DNA of 64,000 bases from Lysobacter arvi (GTDB taxonomy: Bacteria > Pseudomonadota > Gammaproteobacteria > Xanthomonadales > Xanthomonadaceae), in contig JARUHG010000001.1 of the NCBI GenBank assembly GCA_031216755.1, positions 310,001 to 374,000 of the forward strand. The letters run 5' to 3'. Within the stretch, counting starts at the first letter, position 1. Each line of letters begins with the position of its first letter. This document shows, in pieces, positions 18,909 through 28,337 of this stretch. Under the pieces are notes generated by a model. The model was not told the origin of the DNA. It worked only from the letters and a program-made list of their open reading frames with translations, and made no database searches. The position numbers were made by a program, and so were the translations under genes.

Positions 18909-19349
18909 ATGCGTATCCGCGACCACCGCGCCGACGACGAGCCGCATATCGACCTGGTGCCGCTCATCGACGTGATCCTGGTGCTGATCATCTTCTTCGT
19001 CGTCACCGCCACGTTCGACGCCCGTTCGGTGCTCAAGCTCGAATTGCCCCGTGCCACGGGCGAAGCCGCCAACGACACTTCCAAGGCGCTGATCGTGCTG
19101 GTGAACGCCGACGGCCGCTACTTCGTCGACGATCGCGAAGTGCTGCGAAGCGACGTCGAATCGCTCAAGAGCACGATCGCCGAAGTGGCCGGCACCGACC
19201 GCGATCGCCCGGTGATGCTGCGCGCCGATGCGCGGACGCCATATCAGGCCGTCGTCACCGTATACGACGCGCTGGGCCAGCTCGGTTTCCGGAAAGTGAT
19301 GAACGCGACCGCGCCGCAGACGCGCGAAGCTGCGGAGGCGGGTAAGTGA
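18909..19349 (+). CDS. exbD: Biopolymer transport protein ExbD/TolR
   Basis: 146 residues: short cytoplasmic tail, one helix with the critical aspartate in IDLVPLIDVILVLIIFFVV, and a periplasmic domain ending DALGQLGFRKVMNAT. The Asp in LVPLIDV is the proton-conducting residue of the family. Overlaps the msbA start (GTGA at 19346). Confidence 0.92.
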   Translation: MRIRDHRADDEPHIDLVPLIDVILVLIIFFVVTATFDARSVLKLELPRATGEAANDTSKALIVLVNADGRYFVDDREVLRSDVESLKSTIAEVAGTDRDRPVMLRADARTPYQAVVTVYDALGQLGFRKVMNATAPQTREAAEAGK

Positions 19350-21094
19350 TCGGCGAGGTTTCGCCCGCGAAAATCTACCGCCGGCTGCTGCAGTTTGTCG
19401 CGCCGTACCGCGGCGTGCTCGTCGTGGCGCTGCTCGGCATGTTGATCGAAGCGGCGGCCGCGGGTGCGTTCGCCAAGCTGATGAATCCGATGGTCGACGA
19501 GACCTTCGTTACCCGCAATCCCGACGTCAACCTCGTGCTGCCGCTGGCGATTATCGGCATCTTCATCGCACGCGGCATCGCCGGTTATCTCACGGACACC
19601 TTCATGGCGCGCGCCGGCCGCAGCATCGCGCGCGATCTGCGCGTGCAGGTGCTGGGCAAGTACCTGCGGCTGCCGGGCCTGCGTTTCGATACCGAGCCGG
19701 TGTCCTCGATGCTCACGCGCCTGGGCTCGGACAGCGACCAGGTCGCGCAGGCCGCCATCGACGCGGCCAAGGTCATGCTGCAGCAGTCGCTGCAGGTGTT
19801 GGTGATGCTCGGCGTGATGCTCTACACCAGCTGGCGCGTCACCCTCGCCGTGCTGTTGCTGGGGCCGCTGCTCGCCTGGACGATGGACAAGGTCGGCCGC
19901 CGTTACCGACGCATCGGCCATCGCATCCAGGAGAGTGGGGCGCAACTGCTTCAATCGGCGGACCAGGCGCTGTCCAACCACCAGGAAGTGAAGGTGTATG
20001 GCGCCCAGACAACCGAACTCTCGCGCTATACGAGCCAGGCGAACCATCACCTGCGCCTGAGCCTGAAGGTCGAATCCACGCGCAGCATTTCCTCGGCGAT
20101 GGTCCAGCTGATGGGAGCGATCGGTCTTGCGCTGCTGCTGTTCTTCGCGGGGCGGGAAGCGATGCAGGGGCGCCTGAGTGCCGGCGAGTTCGTCAGCCTC
20201 ATGGTCGCGATGCTCGCCGTGATTCCCGCGCTGAAGCAGCTCACCAACGTGCAGGGCATGCTGCAGCGCGGCGTCGCGTCGGCCGAGCGCCTGTTCGATG
20301 TGATCGATACGCCGGACGAGATCGACACCGGTTCGCGTCCGCTCGACCGCGCGCAGGGCCTGCTCGAATTCCGCCACGTCACCGCGCGCTATCCAGGCCA
20401 AGCCGAGCCCGCGCTCACGGACATCACGTTCGAAGCGCGTCCGGGCACGGTCACCGCGATCGTCGGCCGTTCCGGCAGCGGCAAGTCCACGCTGATCAAG
20501 CTGATTCCGCGCTTCTACGACATCGAGTCCGGGCAGATCCTGCTCGACGGACATCCGCTCCAGGACTACCGCCTGGCCGATCTGCGCCGGCAGGTGGCGC
20601 TCGTCGGCCAGCAGGTGATGCTGTTCGATGGCACGGTCGCGGCGAACGTCGCATTCGGCGAAATGCAGTCGGCCGATCCGGAGGCGCTCGAGCGCGCCGT
20701 GCGCGGCGCCAACGCGATGGAGTTCGTCGAACGGCTTCCCGATGGGCTGCAGACCGACATCGGTGCCAAGGGGGGGCGGCTTTCCGGCGGACAGCGTCAG
20801 CGCCTGGCGATCGCGCGCGCGATGCTGAAGGACGCGCCGATCCTGATCCTCGACGAAGCCACCGCCGCGCTCGATACCGAATCCGAACGCCTGGTTCAGG
20901 GCGCGCTCGACACCCTGATGCCCAATCGCACGACACTGGTCATCGCGCACCGCCTGTCGACGATCGAGCATGCCGACCAGGTCCTCGTGCTCGACCAGGG
21001 CCGTATCGTGGAGCGCGGCACGCATGCGGAGCTGCTCGCCCTGGGTGGCCTGTATGCCCATCTGCATCGCATGCAGTTCCGCGAGGCGGAATGA
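19346..21094 (+). CDS. msbA: Lipid A export ATP-binding/permease MsbA
   Basis: 582 residues: six-helix transmembrane domain (about 1-310) fused to an ABC ATPase. Walker [10 protein letters not shown] at about 373-381, signature LSGGQRQR at about 480, Walker [18 protein letters not shown]-loop [13 protein letters not shown]. Flips lipid A-core across the inner membrane. It sits directly upstream of lpxK, as in E. coli. GTG start at 19346 overlapping exbD. Confidence 0.94.
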   Translation: MIGEVSPAKIYRRLLQFVAPYRGVLVVALLGMLIEAAAAGAFAKLMNPMVDETFVTRNPDVNLVLPLAIIGIFIARGIAGYLTDTFMARAGRSIARDLRVQVLGKYLRLPGLRFDTEPVSSMLTRLGSDSDQVAQAAIDAAKVMLQQSLQVLVMLGVMLYTSWRVTLAVLLLGPLLAWTMDKVGRRYRRIGHRIQESGAQLLQSADQALSNHQEVKVYGAQTTELSRYTSQANHHLRLSLKVESTRSISSAMVQLMGAIGLALLLFFAGREAMQGRLSAGEFVSLMVAMLAVIPALKQLTNVQGMLQRGVASAERLFDVIDTPDEIDTGSRPLDRAQGLLEFRHVTARYPGQAEPALTDITFEARPGTVTAIVGRSGSGKSTLIKLIPRFYDIESGQILLDGHPLQDYRLADLRRQVALVGQQVMLFDGTVAANVAFGEMQSADPEALERAVRGANAMEFVERLPDGLQTDIGAKGGRLSGGQRQRLAIARAMLKDAPILILDEATAALDTESERLVQGALDTLMPNRTTLVIAHRLSTIEHADQVLVLDQGRIVERGTHAELLALGGLYAHLHRMQFREAE

Positions 21095-21152
21095 GAAAGC
21101 CCCCGTTGTCGACGACAATCCAGACGGTCATGCACGTCATGAGAAAGGCGCC

Positions 21153-22196
21153 ATGAGCAAGGGCGCGGCGACTCCTCCGGCGTACTGGTACGGCGATCTG
21201 CCCGTGCCGGTCGGCGCACGCCTGCTGGCCGGCGTGTACGGCGCCATCAGCGGCTTGCGCCGCAGCGCGTATCGCAAGGGGTGGCTGAAGCGTCGCCATC
21301 CGGGTGTGCCCGTGCTGGTGGTCGGCAACCTCACCGCGGGCGGCGCGGGCAAGACGCCGCTGACGATCGCGCTCGTCGAGCGCCTGCGCGCGGAAGGCTG
21401 GAACCCGGGCGTCGCCAGCCGTGGTTACGGTCGCGAGGACGGCGGCACCGCGCGGTGGGTCGACACGAAGAGCGACGCCGCGCAGGCCGGCGACGAACCG
21501 GTGCTGATCGCCCATCGCACGGGCGCGCCGGTGCGCGTGGACCGGGATCGCGCGGCCGCGGCGAAGGCGCTCGTGCAGGCCGGCTGCGACCTCGTGGTTT
21601 GCGACGACGGGCTCCAGCACTACCGGCTCGCGCGCGACATCGAGATCGAGGTGGTCGACGGACGCCGTCGCTACGGCAATGGCCAACTGTTGCCGGCCGG
21701 TCCACTGCGGGAGTTGCCCGAGCGCGGCCAGGCCTGCGATTTCCGCGTGGTGAACGTCGGCACCGGCGGCGCCGACACCGGCTTCGGGGAATGGCCCATG
21801 CGGCTGGTCGCCGACGTCGCCGACCCCATGCTCGGCGGGCGTCCGCGCAAGGTGGGGTCGTTCTCGGGCCAGCGCGTGCATGCGGTCGCCGGGATCGGGG
21901 ATCCGGAACGCTTCTTCGCCACGTTGCGCGACTTCGGCATCGCCGTCGTCCCGCACGCGTTCTCCGACCACCACCAGTACCAGGCCAGCGACTTCGAGTT
22001 CGGTAGCCGCGAGCTTCCGGTGCTCATGACCGAGAAGGACGCGGTGAAGTGCGCGGCCTTCGCCGATGAGCGCTTCTTCGCGGTTCCCGTTCGCGCGGAG
22101 CTGCCCGAGGCGTTCTGGGTCAGCCTGCTGGACCGCATCGCGGCAAAGGCGCGGGAATACCGCGACGGCCGCGCTTCAGGAGCAAACCCGGCATGA
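21153..22196 (+). CDS. lpxK: Tetraacyldisaccharide 4'-kinase
   Basis: 347 residues. Phosphate-binding loop [18 protein letters not shown] (about residues 54-71), followed by [10 protein letters not shown] and [19 protein letters not shown], all LpxK hallmarks. Adds the 4'-phosphate to lipid A disaccharide. ATG 21153 has GAGAAAGG upstream. Coupled to kdsB by an ATGA overlap at 22193. Confidence 0.95.
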   Translation: MSKGAATPPAYWYGDLPVPVGARLLAGVYGAISGLRRSAYRKGWLKRRHPGVPVLVVGNLTAGGAGKTPLTIALVERLRAEGWNPGVASRGYGREDGGTARWVDTKSDAAQAGDEPVLIAHRTGAPVRVDRDRAAAAKALVQAGCDLVVCDDGLQHYRLARDIEIEVVDGRRRYGNGQLLPAGPLRELPERGQACDFRVVNVGTGGADTGFGEWPMRLVADVADPMLGGRPRKVGSFSGQRVHAVAGIGDPERFFATLRDFGIAVVPHAFSDHHQYQASDFEFGSRELPVLMTEKDAVKCAAFADERFFAVPVRAELPEAFWVSLLDRIAAKAREYRDGRASGANPA

Positions 22197-22972
22197 ACGA
22201 CAACGCCCCGGATTTCGTCGTCGCCATTCCAGCGCGCTACGCGGCCAGCCGCCTTCCGGGCAAGCCGCTGCGCCGTCTCGGCGGGGAGCCGCTCGTCCTG
22301 CACGTCGCGCGCCGTGCGCTCTCCGCCGGCGCGCGCGAGGTGTGGATCGCCACCGACGACGACCGCATCGCCCGCGCGCTGGACGGCGCGGGCGTGCGCG
22401 TGGCGATGACCTCGCCCGATCATGCGTCTGGAACGGACCGCCTGGCCGAATGCGCCCGCATCGCGGGCTGGAGCGACGAGACGATCGTGGTGAACCTGCA
22501 GGGCGATGAGCCGTTCGCGCCGGCGGCGGGCATCCGTGCCGTCGCCGACCTCATGCGCGACGGCGGCACCGACATGGCCACGCTCGCCGCGCCCGTGTCC
22601 GACGTCGAGACCCTGTTCGATCCGAACGCGGTCAAGCTCGTCCGCGCCGACGACGGGCACGCGCTGTACTTCAGCCGCGCGCCCATTCCGTGGCCGCGAG
22701 ACGCCTTCGCGCGCGATCGCAGCCGCCTGCCGGAAGGCGGCCCCTGGCTGCGCCACATCGGCATCTATGGCTACCGCGCCGGATTCCTTCAGCGGTTCGC
22801 CGCGCTGCCGCCAGGGCGGCTGGAACGGATCGAGTCGCTGGAGCAGCTGCGGGTACTCGAGGCCGGCTACCGCATCGCCGTCGGCGTCACGCCGGAGCCG
22901 TTCCCGCCGGGCGTCGACACGCCCGAAGACCTCGCCCGCGCCGAAGCCTGGATCGCTGCCGGCCATGGCTGA
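22193..22972 (+). CDS. kdsB: 3-deoxy-manno-octulosonate cytidylyltransferase
   Basis: 259 residues. Nucleotide-binding start [19 protein letters not shown], metal/substrate segment [12 protein letters not shown], and [12 protein letters not shown] and [15 protein letters not shown], all diagnostic for KdsB. Activates Kdo as CMP-Kdo for lipopolysaccharide inner core. It overlaps the phosphatase gene by 8 bases. Confidence 0.95.
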   Translation: MNDNAPDFVVAIPARYAASRLPGKPLRRLGGEPLVLHVARRALSAGAREVWIATDDDRIARALDGAGVRVAMTSPDHASGTDRLAECARIAGWSDETIVVNLQGDEPFAPAAGIRAVADLMRDGGTDMATLAAPVSDVETLFDPNAVKLVRADDGHALYFSRAPIPWPRDAFARDRSRLPEGGPWLRHIGIYGYRAGFLQRFAALPPGRLERIESLEQLRVLEAGYRIAVGVTPEPFPPGVDTPEDLARAEAWIAAGHG

Positions 22973-23459
22973 GCCCGTCCGCCTGCTGATCGTCTGCCTG
23001 GGGAACATCTGTCGCTCGCCCGTGGCCGAGGGCGTGCTTCGCGCGCGGATCGCCACCTCCACGCTCGCCGGCCGCGTCGAACTGGATTCCGCCGGCACGG
23101 GCGACTGGCACGTCGGCGAGCCGCCCGACCGGCGGGCGATCGCCAACGCTGCCGGCCACGGCATCGACATCAGCGGCCTGCGGGCGCGACAGCTGGCCGC
23201 TTCGGATTACCGCCGCTTCGACTGGCTGCTTTGCGCCGATCGCGCCAACCTGCGCGACGTCCGGGCGCGCGCGCCGGCCGACGCGCACGCCCGGATCGCA
23301 CTGCTTCTGGACTGGACCGGCGTCGAGGACGACGGCGAGATCCCGGACCCGTACACCGGCGGGGCATCGCAGTTCGAGCACGTCTACCAGCTGGTCGACC
23401 GCGCCGCCGACGGCGCGATCGCGCGCCTGCGTCGCGAATACCCTTCGCGGCTGGGCTGA
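22965..23459 (+). CDS. Low-molecular-weight protein tyrosine phosphatase
   Basis: 164 residues. The P-loop [10 protein letters not shown] has the C-x5-R core (Cys11, Arg17) and the C-terminal DPYTGG carries the general-acid aspartate. Such phosphatases often dephosphorylate bacterial tyrosine kinases of capsule export. Here the gene follows kdsB, about 7 kb from the Wzc-like kinase at 29.9 kb, so a link is possible but unproven. An 18-base tandem duplication begins in its last codons and includes the stop codon. Confidence 0.9.
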   Translation: MAEPVRLLIVCLGNICRSPVAEGVLRARIATSTLAGRVELDSAGTGDWHVGEPPDRRAIANAAGHGIDISGLRARQLAASDYRRFDWLLCADRANLRDVRARAPADAHARIALLLDWTGVEDDGEIPDPYTGGASQFEHVYQLVDRAADGAIARLRREYPSRLG

Positions 23460-23478
23460 ACTTCGCGGCTGGGCTGAA
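23443..23478 (+). repeat. Perfect 18-bp tandem duplication spanning a stop codon
   Basis: CTTCGCGGCTGGGCTGAA occurs twice head to tail (23443-23460, 23461-23478). The first copy contains the phosphatase stop TGA at 23457-23459. The unit is a multiple of three, so the second copy carries a stop in the same frame. It looks like a recent slippage event. Confidence 0.9.
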
Positions 23479-23658
23479 CCGGGGCGTCGGATTCTGTCAG
23501 CGGACAGGGCGCGAACGGTCCGTCGCCTTGCCCTGACGCATAATCGGCCCCATTCCTGAGCCGATGTTCATGACCGTAATTCCCGCCATTGCCCCGTCCT
23601 GCGCCGCGTCACGCCGCCCCGCGTGCGCCGCGCGCGAGCCCACCGGCTCCCGGTGTCC

Positions 23659-25563
23659 ATGAGCATCGCGGACGCACCGGCCTTCGACGGCAAGGCCTTC
23701 GTCAAGCATCTGAGCACCGCGCCCGGCGTCTACCGGATGATCGCGGCGGACGACGCCGTGCTCTATGTCGGCAAGGCGGGCGCGCTGAAGAACCGCGTCT
23801 CCAGTTATTTCAACGCCACGCCGAAGTCGGCCCGCATCATGGCGATGCTGGCCCAGACGGCGCGCATGGAAGTCACGGTGACGCGCACCGAAGCCGAAGC
23901 GCTGATCCTCGAAAACCAGCTGATCAAGTCGCTGAAGCCGCGTTACAACGTGCTGCTGCGCGACGACAAGAGTTACCCGTACGTGCTGATGACGAATGAA
24001 GCCTGGCCGCGCATCGCGATGCACCGCGGGCCGCGTGCGATTCCGGGGCGCTATTTCGGCCCGTATGCGAGCGTCGGCGCAGTGCGCGACACGCTCAACC
24101 TGATGCACAAGCTGTTCAAGCTGCGCAGCTGCGAGGACAGCGTCTTCCGCAACCGTTCCCGGCCTTGCCTGCAGCACCAGATCGGGCGCTGCAGCGCACC
24201 GTGTGTCGGTCTGGTCGCCGCGCGCGATTACGCCGAGAGCGTTCGCCGTTCCGGCCTGTTTCTCGAAGGACGCAGCGACGAGCTCAGCGAGGAACTCGCC
24301 AAGTCGATGGAAGCGGCGAGCGTGCGCCTCGATTTCGAGGAGGCCGCGCGCCTGCGCGATCTGCTGCAATCGATCCGCAGCCTGCAGGCCCGGCAATACG
24401 TGGACGGCCGGGCCGCGGACCTGGACGTGCTGGCCATTGCGATGCACGGCGTCACCGCGTGCGTGCTGCTGCTGGCGTTCCGCGACGGGCGCAATCTCGG
24501 CACGCGCGCGTTCTTTCCGAAGACCAACGGCAGCGAGAACGCCGAGGAAGTGCTTGCCGCGTTCGTATCGCAGTACTACGGCGAGCAGGCCCCGCCGCGG
24601 GAAATCGTGCTCGATCGCGACATCCCCGATCGTGAGCTGATCGAACACGCGCTGTCGAGCACGTCCGACCGCCGTGTGCAGATCAAGTGCAACGTGCGGG
24701 CCGAGCGCGCGGGCTACGTCGACCTGGCGCGACGCAATGCCGAACTCGCGCTCGCCGCCGAACGCACCAGTCACGCCGCGCAGCACGCGCGCGCGGAAGG
24801 ATTGCGCGAGCTGCTGGGACTGGACGCGCTGCCTTCGCGCATCGAGTGCTTCGACATCAGCCACACCATGGGCGAGGCGACCGTTGCGTCGTGCGTTGTC
24901 TTCGACGCGCAGGGGCCGGTGCGCGGGCAGTACCGCCGTTTCAACATCAGCGGCATCGAGCCGGGCGACGACTACGCCGCGATGCACCAGGCGATCGAAC
25001 GCCGCTTCCGTCGCGCGGTGGAGGAGGGCGGCGTGACTCCCGATATCCTCCTGATCGACGGTGGCGCCGGGCAGGTCGCGCAGGCGAGGACGGTGCTCGA
25101 CGATCTGGGCGTCGAAGGCGTAGCGCTGGTCGGCGTCGCGAAAGGGCCCGAACGCCGGCCCGGCGAAGAGGAACTGCTGCTTCCCGACGGACGGACCGTC
25201 CGGCCCGGGGCGGAGTCGCCGGCCCTACAGCTCGTGCAGCAGGTTCGCGACGAAGCGCACCGTTTCGCGATCACCGGTCACCGCGGGCGTCGCCAGAAGG
25301 CGCGCAATACGAGCCGCCTGGAAGACATCGCCGGCATCGGCCCACGGCGTCGCGCTAATCTGTTGCGGCATTTCGGCGGCCTCGGCGGGCTGAAGGCGGC
25401 GGGCATCGAGGAAATCGCCCGCGTCGACGGCATCAACGAGGCGCTCGCCGAGCGCATCTATGCGACCCTCCATGGACTGGACGTGCCCGATAAACCCGTC
25501 GAGCGGCCAGCCACCCCATCGGACACGCCCGAACCGACCGGCAACGCGCGGAGCGAAGGATGA
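23659..25563 (+). CDS. uvrC: Excinuclease ABC subunit C
   Basis: 634 residues. GIY-YIG nuclease at the N-terminus (APGVYRMIAADDAVLYVGKA), UVR/UvrB-interacting helix region (about 205-240, DFEEAARLRDLL), RNase H-like 5'-incision domain (RIECFDISHTMGEATVAS near residue 398; ILIDGGAGQV), and tandem helix-hairpin-helix at the end (LEDIAGIGPRRRANLLRHFG). ATG 23659 is preferred; a GTG at 23623 would add 12 unlike residues. Coupled to pgsA by an ATGA overlap, a common uvrC-pgsA arrangement. Confidence 0.95.
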   Translation: MSIADAPAFDGKAFVKHLSTAPGVYRMIAADDAVLYVGKAGALKNRVSSYFNATPKSARIMAMLAQTARMEVTVTRTEAEALILENQLIKSLKPRYNVLLRDDKSYPYVLMTNEAWPRIAMHRGPRAIPGRYFGPYASVGAVRDTLNLMHKLFKLRSCEDSVFRNRSRPCLQHQIGRCSAPCVGLVAARDYAESVRRSGLFLEGRSDELSEELAKSMEAASVRLDFEEAARLRDLLQSIRSLQARQYVDGRAADLDVLAIAMHGVTACVLLLAFRDGRNLGTRAFFPKTNGSENAEEVLAAFVSQYYGEQAPPREIVLDRDIPDRELIEHALSSTSDRRVQIKCNVRAERAGYVDLARRNAELALAAERTSHAAQHARAEGLRELLGLDALPSRIECFDISHTMGEATVASCVVFDAQGPVRGQYRRFNISGIEPGDDYAAMHQAIERRFRRAVEEGGVTPDILLIDGGAGQVAQARTVLDDLGVEGVALVGVAKGPERRPGEEELLLPDGRTVRPGAESPALQLVQQVRDEAHRFAITGHRGRRQKARNTSRLEDIAGIGPRRRANLLRHFGGLGGLKAAGIEEIARVDGINEALAERIYATLHGLDVPDKPVERPATPSDTPEPTGNARSEG

Positions 25564-26126
25564 AGTTGACCGTACCCACCATGCTGACCCTGCTGCGGAT
25601 CATGTTGATCCCGGTGCTGGTGCTGGTCTTCTATCTGCCCTACCAGTGGACGAATTTCGCAGCCGCCTTCATCTTCGCCTTCGCGTCGATCACCGATTGG
25701 CTCGACGGCTGGATCGCGCGCCGCTACAACCAGTTCTCGGCCTTCGGCGCATTCCTCGATCCGGTCGCGGACAAGCTGATGGTCGCCATCGCATTGCTGC
25801 TCACCGTGCAGAAGCATCCGACCGTCTGGATGGCGTTGTGGGCCGCGGTGATCATCGGCCGCGAGATCGCGGTATCCGCACTGCGCGAGTGGATGGCCGA
25901 ACTCGGCCAGCGCGCCACGGTGAAGGTCGCGACGATCGGCAAGATCAAGACGATCGTGCAGATGGTGGCGCTCGTCTGCCTGCTGTATCAGGAGCCGCTG
26001 TTCGGATTGAACATCTTCGTGATCGGTGAATGGCTGCTGGCTGCCGCCGCATTGCTGACGCTGTGGTCGGGATTTGCCTACCTTCGTGCAGCGTGGCCGG
26101 TATTGCGCGAAGACGCGCGTTCATAG
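25560..26126 (+). CDS. pgsA: CDP-diacylglycerol-glycerol-3-phosphate phosphatidyltransferase
   Basis: 188 residues, several helices. The CDP-alcohol phosphotransferase motif is DWLDGWIARRYNQFSAFGAF followed by LDPVADK (about residues 46-72), giving the D-G-x2-A-R...G-x3-D-x3-D pattern. First committed step of phosphatidylglycerol and cardiolipin synthesis. Overlaps uvrC by 4 bases. Confidence 0.93.
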   Translation: MKLTVPTMLTLLRIMLIPVLVLVFYLPYQWTNFAAAFIFAFASITDWLDGWIARRYNQFSAFGAFLDPVADKLMVAIALLLTVQKHPTVWMALWAAVIIGREIAVSALREWMAELGQRATVKVATIGKIKTIVQMVALVCLLYQEPLFGLNIFVIGEWLLAAAALLTLWSGFAYLRAAWPVLREDARS

Positions 26127-26240
26127 AGAATATGCGCATCGCGAACGCAGTCGCTTTCGACGATCCGACCAGGAGATGGCAACCCGGTCGGCGGGTTCGG
26201 GAAGTCCGGTGACGGGATTTCCCACGGAGTGAAAAGGGTG

Positions 26241-26268
26241 TTGACACTTTTCATTCCATGCCTAAAAT
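26241..26268 (+). promoter_or_regulatory. Strong promoter of the tRNA-Gly gene
   Basis: Consensus TTGACA at 26241-26246 and TAAAAT at 26263-26268 with a 16-nt spacer, 12 bases before the tRNA 5' end. The strongest promoter match I noticed in the window, as expected for a stable RNA gene. Confidence 0.85.
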
Positions 26269-26280
26269 GTCGCTTCCTCA

Positions 26281-26356
<76 letters not shown>

Positions 26357-26362
26357 GTTTCT

Positions 26363-26394
26363 GACAAGGCCCCGTTCTCGGGGCCTTGTCGTTT
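26363..26394 (+). terminator. Terminator hairpin after tRNA-Gly
   Basis: An 11-bp perfect stem GACAAGGCCCC / GGGGCCTTGTC with a 6-base loop, followed by GTTT. The T tract is short but the stem is strong. Confidence 0.75.
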
Positions 26395-26471
26395 CAGGCC
26401 CCCGTGCGTGAACGGGGCTGGAATATGAAAGAATCCCGGTTCCGATCCAGGTTCCACGGATTCGAGTCACC

Positions 26472-26545
26472 GGCCTGGTGGCAGAGTGGTTATGCAGCGG
26501 ACTGCAAATCCGCGTACGCCGGTTCAATTCCGACCCAGGCCTCCA
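26472..26545 (+). tRNA. tRNA-Cys (anticodon GCA)
   Basis: 74 nt with encoded CCA. Acceptor GGCCTGG/CCAGGCC; anticodon loop ACTGCAAAT gives GCA. T loop GTTCAATTC. Followed by its own terminator. Confidence 0.97.
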
Positions 26546-26555
26546 GCAAGAGACG

Positions 26556-26582
26556 AGCCCGACCGAAAGGTCGGGCTTTTTT
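26556..26582 (+). terminator. Rho-independent terminator after tRNA-Cys
   Basis: AGCCCGACC / GGTCGGGCT around a GAAA tetraloop, followed by a run of T to 26582. A textbook terminator. Confidence 0.9.
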
Positions 26583-26647
26583 CTTTGGTGGCCGATGCAG
26601 GTCGATGCAGCCGTCGCACCCGCGTCGCGTAAGCTACGCACGCTCCA

Positions 26648-26734
26648 GCCCGGATGGCGGAACAGGTAGACGCAGCGGACTTAAAATCCGCCGACCGCAA
26701 GGTCGTGCCGGTTCGATCCCGGCTCCGGGCACCA
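26648..26734 (+). tRNA. tRNA-Leu (anticodon TAA)
   Basis: 87 nt with a long variable arm and an encoded CCA. Acceptor GCCCGGA/TCCGGGC; anticodon loop ACTTAAAAT gives TAA (reads UUA/UUG). T loop GTTCGATCC. No obvious terminator follows. Confidence 0.97.
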
Positions 26735-27091
26735 GCGATGGCAAGGGTCTGAGCTTGCAATCCGATGGTGTCGCGACGCGGCCATCGCGCGTGCTCCACG
26801 ACTCGCTGGCGCATGTTGGTTTGGGCGTCAGTGCCACTCTTCCATCGAAGAGACTGCGCAGGACGCCGCCGCCGTGTTCGCGTGCGGTCGTGTGTCGTCA
26901 GAGGTCCTCGCGCGCATATGACCTTGCATCCTGCGATGGCAGATCGATTCGCCAGACGCCCCTTGTATGGTGGCCCGTAGCACGCGGGGCCCATCAGCCC
27001 ATGCTGGCGCTCGGTGTCACATCGCACTCTCGATCGCTTTACGGCGGCGTTGCGAGAGTGGCCTTCCTGACTTTCGGAAAAGGAGTGCGCA
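26735..27091. other. Intergenic region between tRNA-Leu and the DUF378 gene
   Basis: About 357 bases with no convincing gene: open frames here have no good start and no recognisable protein. The final 15 bases hold the ribosome-binding site AGGAG for the DUF378 gene. I see no clear promoter or terminator. Confidence 0.6.
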
Positions 27092-27322
27092 ATGAGGGCC
27101 ATCAACTTCATCACGCTGTTGTTGCTGATCATCGGCGGTATCAACTGGGGCCTCGTCGGCGCGGCCCAATTCGACTTGGTCGCCGCGATATTCGGCGGCC
27201 AGGATGCGCCGCTGGCCCGCGTCGTGTACGTGTTGGTCGGTTTGTCCGCGCTATGGCAGCTGGGACCGCTCTTTCGCGGCGCCGGTGCCGCGGCGGAGGG
27301 GCGGGCGCACGTCACCCGCTGA
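27092..27322 (+). CDS. DUF378 family small membrane protein
   Basis: 76 residues with two hydrophobic helices: INFITLLLLIIGGINWGLVG and the VVYVLVGLSALWQL region. The GGINWGLVG motif is the signature of DUF378, small bacterial membrane proteins of unknown function. AGGAG lies 6 bases upstream of the ATG. No operon partner is evident. Confidence 0.88.
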   Translation: MRAINFITLLLLIIGGINWGLVGAAQFDLVAAIFGGQDAPLARVVYVLVGLSALWQLGPLFRGAGAAAEGRAHVTR

Positions 27323-27647
27323 GGCAATCGCGGTCGGGTCGGCAGCTTGCCGGCCCGTCGTGGCGAAATCCTGCACGGGCAACCGCGGTGCTCGCGCGTG
27401 ACTGAGGCCGCCGGGTGGCGTGGGGAGGCGCGCGATGCGCGGGGCGCTGGCGGTCAGAAGAAGCGTTTTCAGGCTTTTCCGACCCCGAATCGGACTATTC
27501 CCATGGCCCGATGGGGCGCATCTTTCTAGCATTTCCGACATCGCAGACGGGCCCTGTCCGCTGCGTGTCCGCGCCATCGGGAGGATTCGATGGTTCCCCC
27601 AGACAGAACCGGCGCTCCTCTCCAGGCGTGCCGAGCACACGTGGCCG
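27323..27647. other. Intergenic region with an unsupported alternative start
   Basis: 325 bases without a supported gene. A possible stem (GGGTCGGCA / TGCCGGCCC, about 27336-27356) follows the DUF378 gene but lacks a T tract. An ATG at 27590 has a good GGGAGG site, but its frame overlaps the next gene and gives an arginine-rich shadow-like protein, so it is not called. Confidence 0.5.
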
Positions 27648-28244
27648 ATGCTCTCACTCATCCGCACCCGACGCCGTCGCGCCGAAGTCGAATCGGCTGC
27701 GCGTTACCTCGGTCCCATCCGCCGACAGATCCGCACGACGCCGCTGACCGCGGCGCCGTCGCCGTGGCGCGTGTCGGGCGTGTTCTCGGTTCCGCGGCTC
27801 GATGCCGTCGGATTCGATCGCGACAGCGAACTGCTGCTCGTCGTCTCGCACGACGGGCTTGGAGTGATCGACGCCGGCACGGGTGAGAAGATCGCGCGCA
27901 AGAGCGGTACGCGCATGGACGCCAAGCCGTCGCACCTGCTGCGCGCGCGCGGCATCGGGCCGCTGGAGCAGGTCGACGTCGCGATTGCCGGGCGCAAGGG
28001 CGGCGGATTGCCACGTGCGACGGACGACGGCTGGCAGCTGGAACTGGTTACGCTCGAGTGGCCGACCCAGGAAGTGCTGCTGGTGCCGCCTGGAAGCGCG
28101 CTGTTCGTGTGCCACGAGGACGAGGAAGCCAGCTTTGCTCGCATCGAAAGCCATCCGGAAATCCACGCCTGTGGTTTTTCATACTCGGGAAAAAGTCTCG
28201 TAATCGCCGCGGGCGACGATCTGACCGTCTATCACCGGACGTGA
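27648..28244 (+). CDS. Hypothetical protein (198 aa)
   Basis: Not recognised. 198 residues, soluble, no signal peptide. It begins with a basic stretch (MLSLIRTRRRRAE) and its body has alternating hydrophobic strands (FDRDSELLLVVSHDGLGVID, GWQLELVTLEWPTQEVLLVP, GKSLVIAAGDDLTVYHRT), suggesting an all-beta fold, perhaps part of a beta-propeller. Third-position GC and the acidic/hydrophobic balance look like real coding sequence. The start is uncertain: ATG 27648 has no clear ribosome-binding site. It precedes the polysaccharide locus but shows no obvious link to it. Confidence 0.55.
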   Translation: MLSLIRTRRRRAEVESAARYLGPIRRQIRTTPLTAAPSPWRVSGVFSVPRLDAVGFDRDSELLLVVSHDGLGVIDAGTGEKIARKSGTRMDAKPSHLLRARGIGPLEQVDVAIAGRKGGGLPRATDDGWQLELVTLEWPTQEVLLVPPGSALFVCHEDEEASFARIESHPEIHACGFSYSGKSLVIAAGDDLTVYHRT

Positions 28245-28337
28245 AGGCGGGAGCTGGTTGGCGCTCTGATCATTTTTCTCGTCCCGAAGGTCGCGTCGTC
28301 GTAGATCGCTAGACTCCGCCCGCCTCTGGAGCCTGCG

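Noticed and set aside
26398-26416. CCCCGT...ACGGGG hairpin between tRNA-Gly and tRNA-Cys
   Set aside because: Short stem with no T tract; probably not a second terminator.
27590-27886. ATG with a good GGGAGG site giving a 98-residue protein
   Set aside because: Arg/Pro-rich, overlaps the better-looking frame at 27648; kept only as a note on the start problem.
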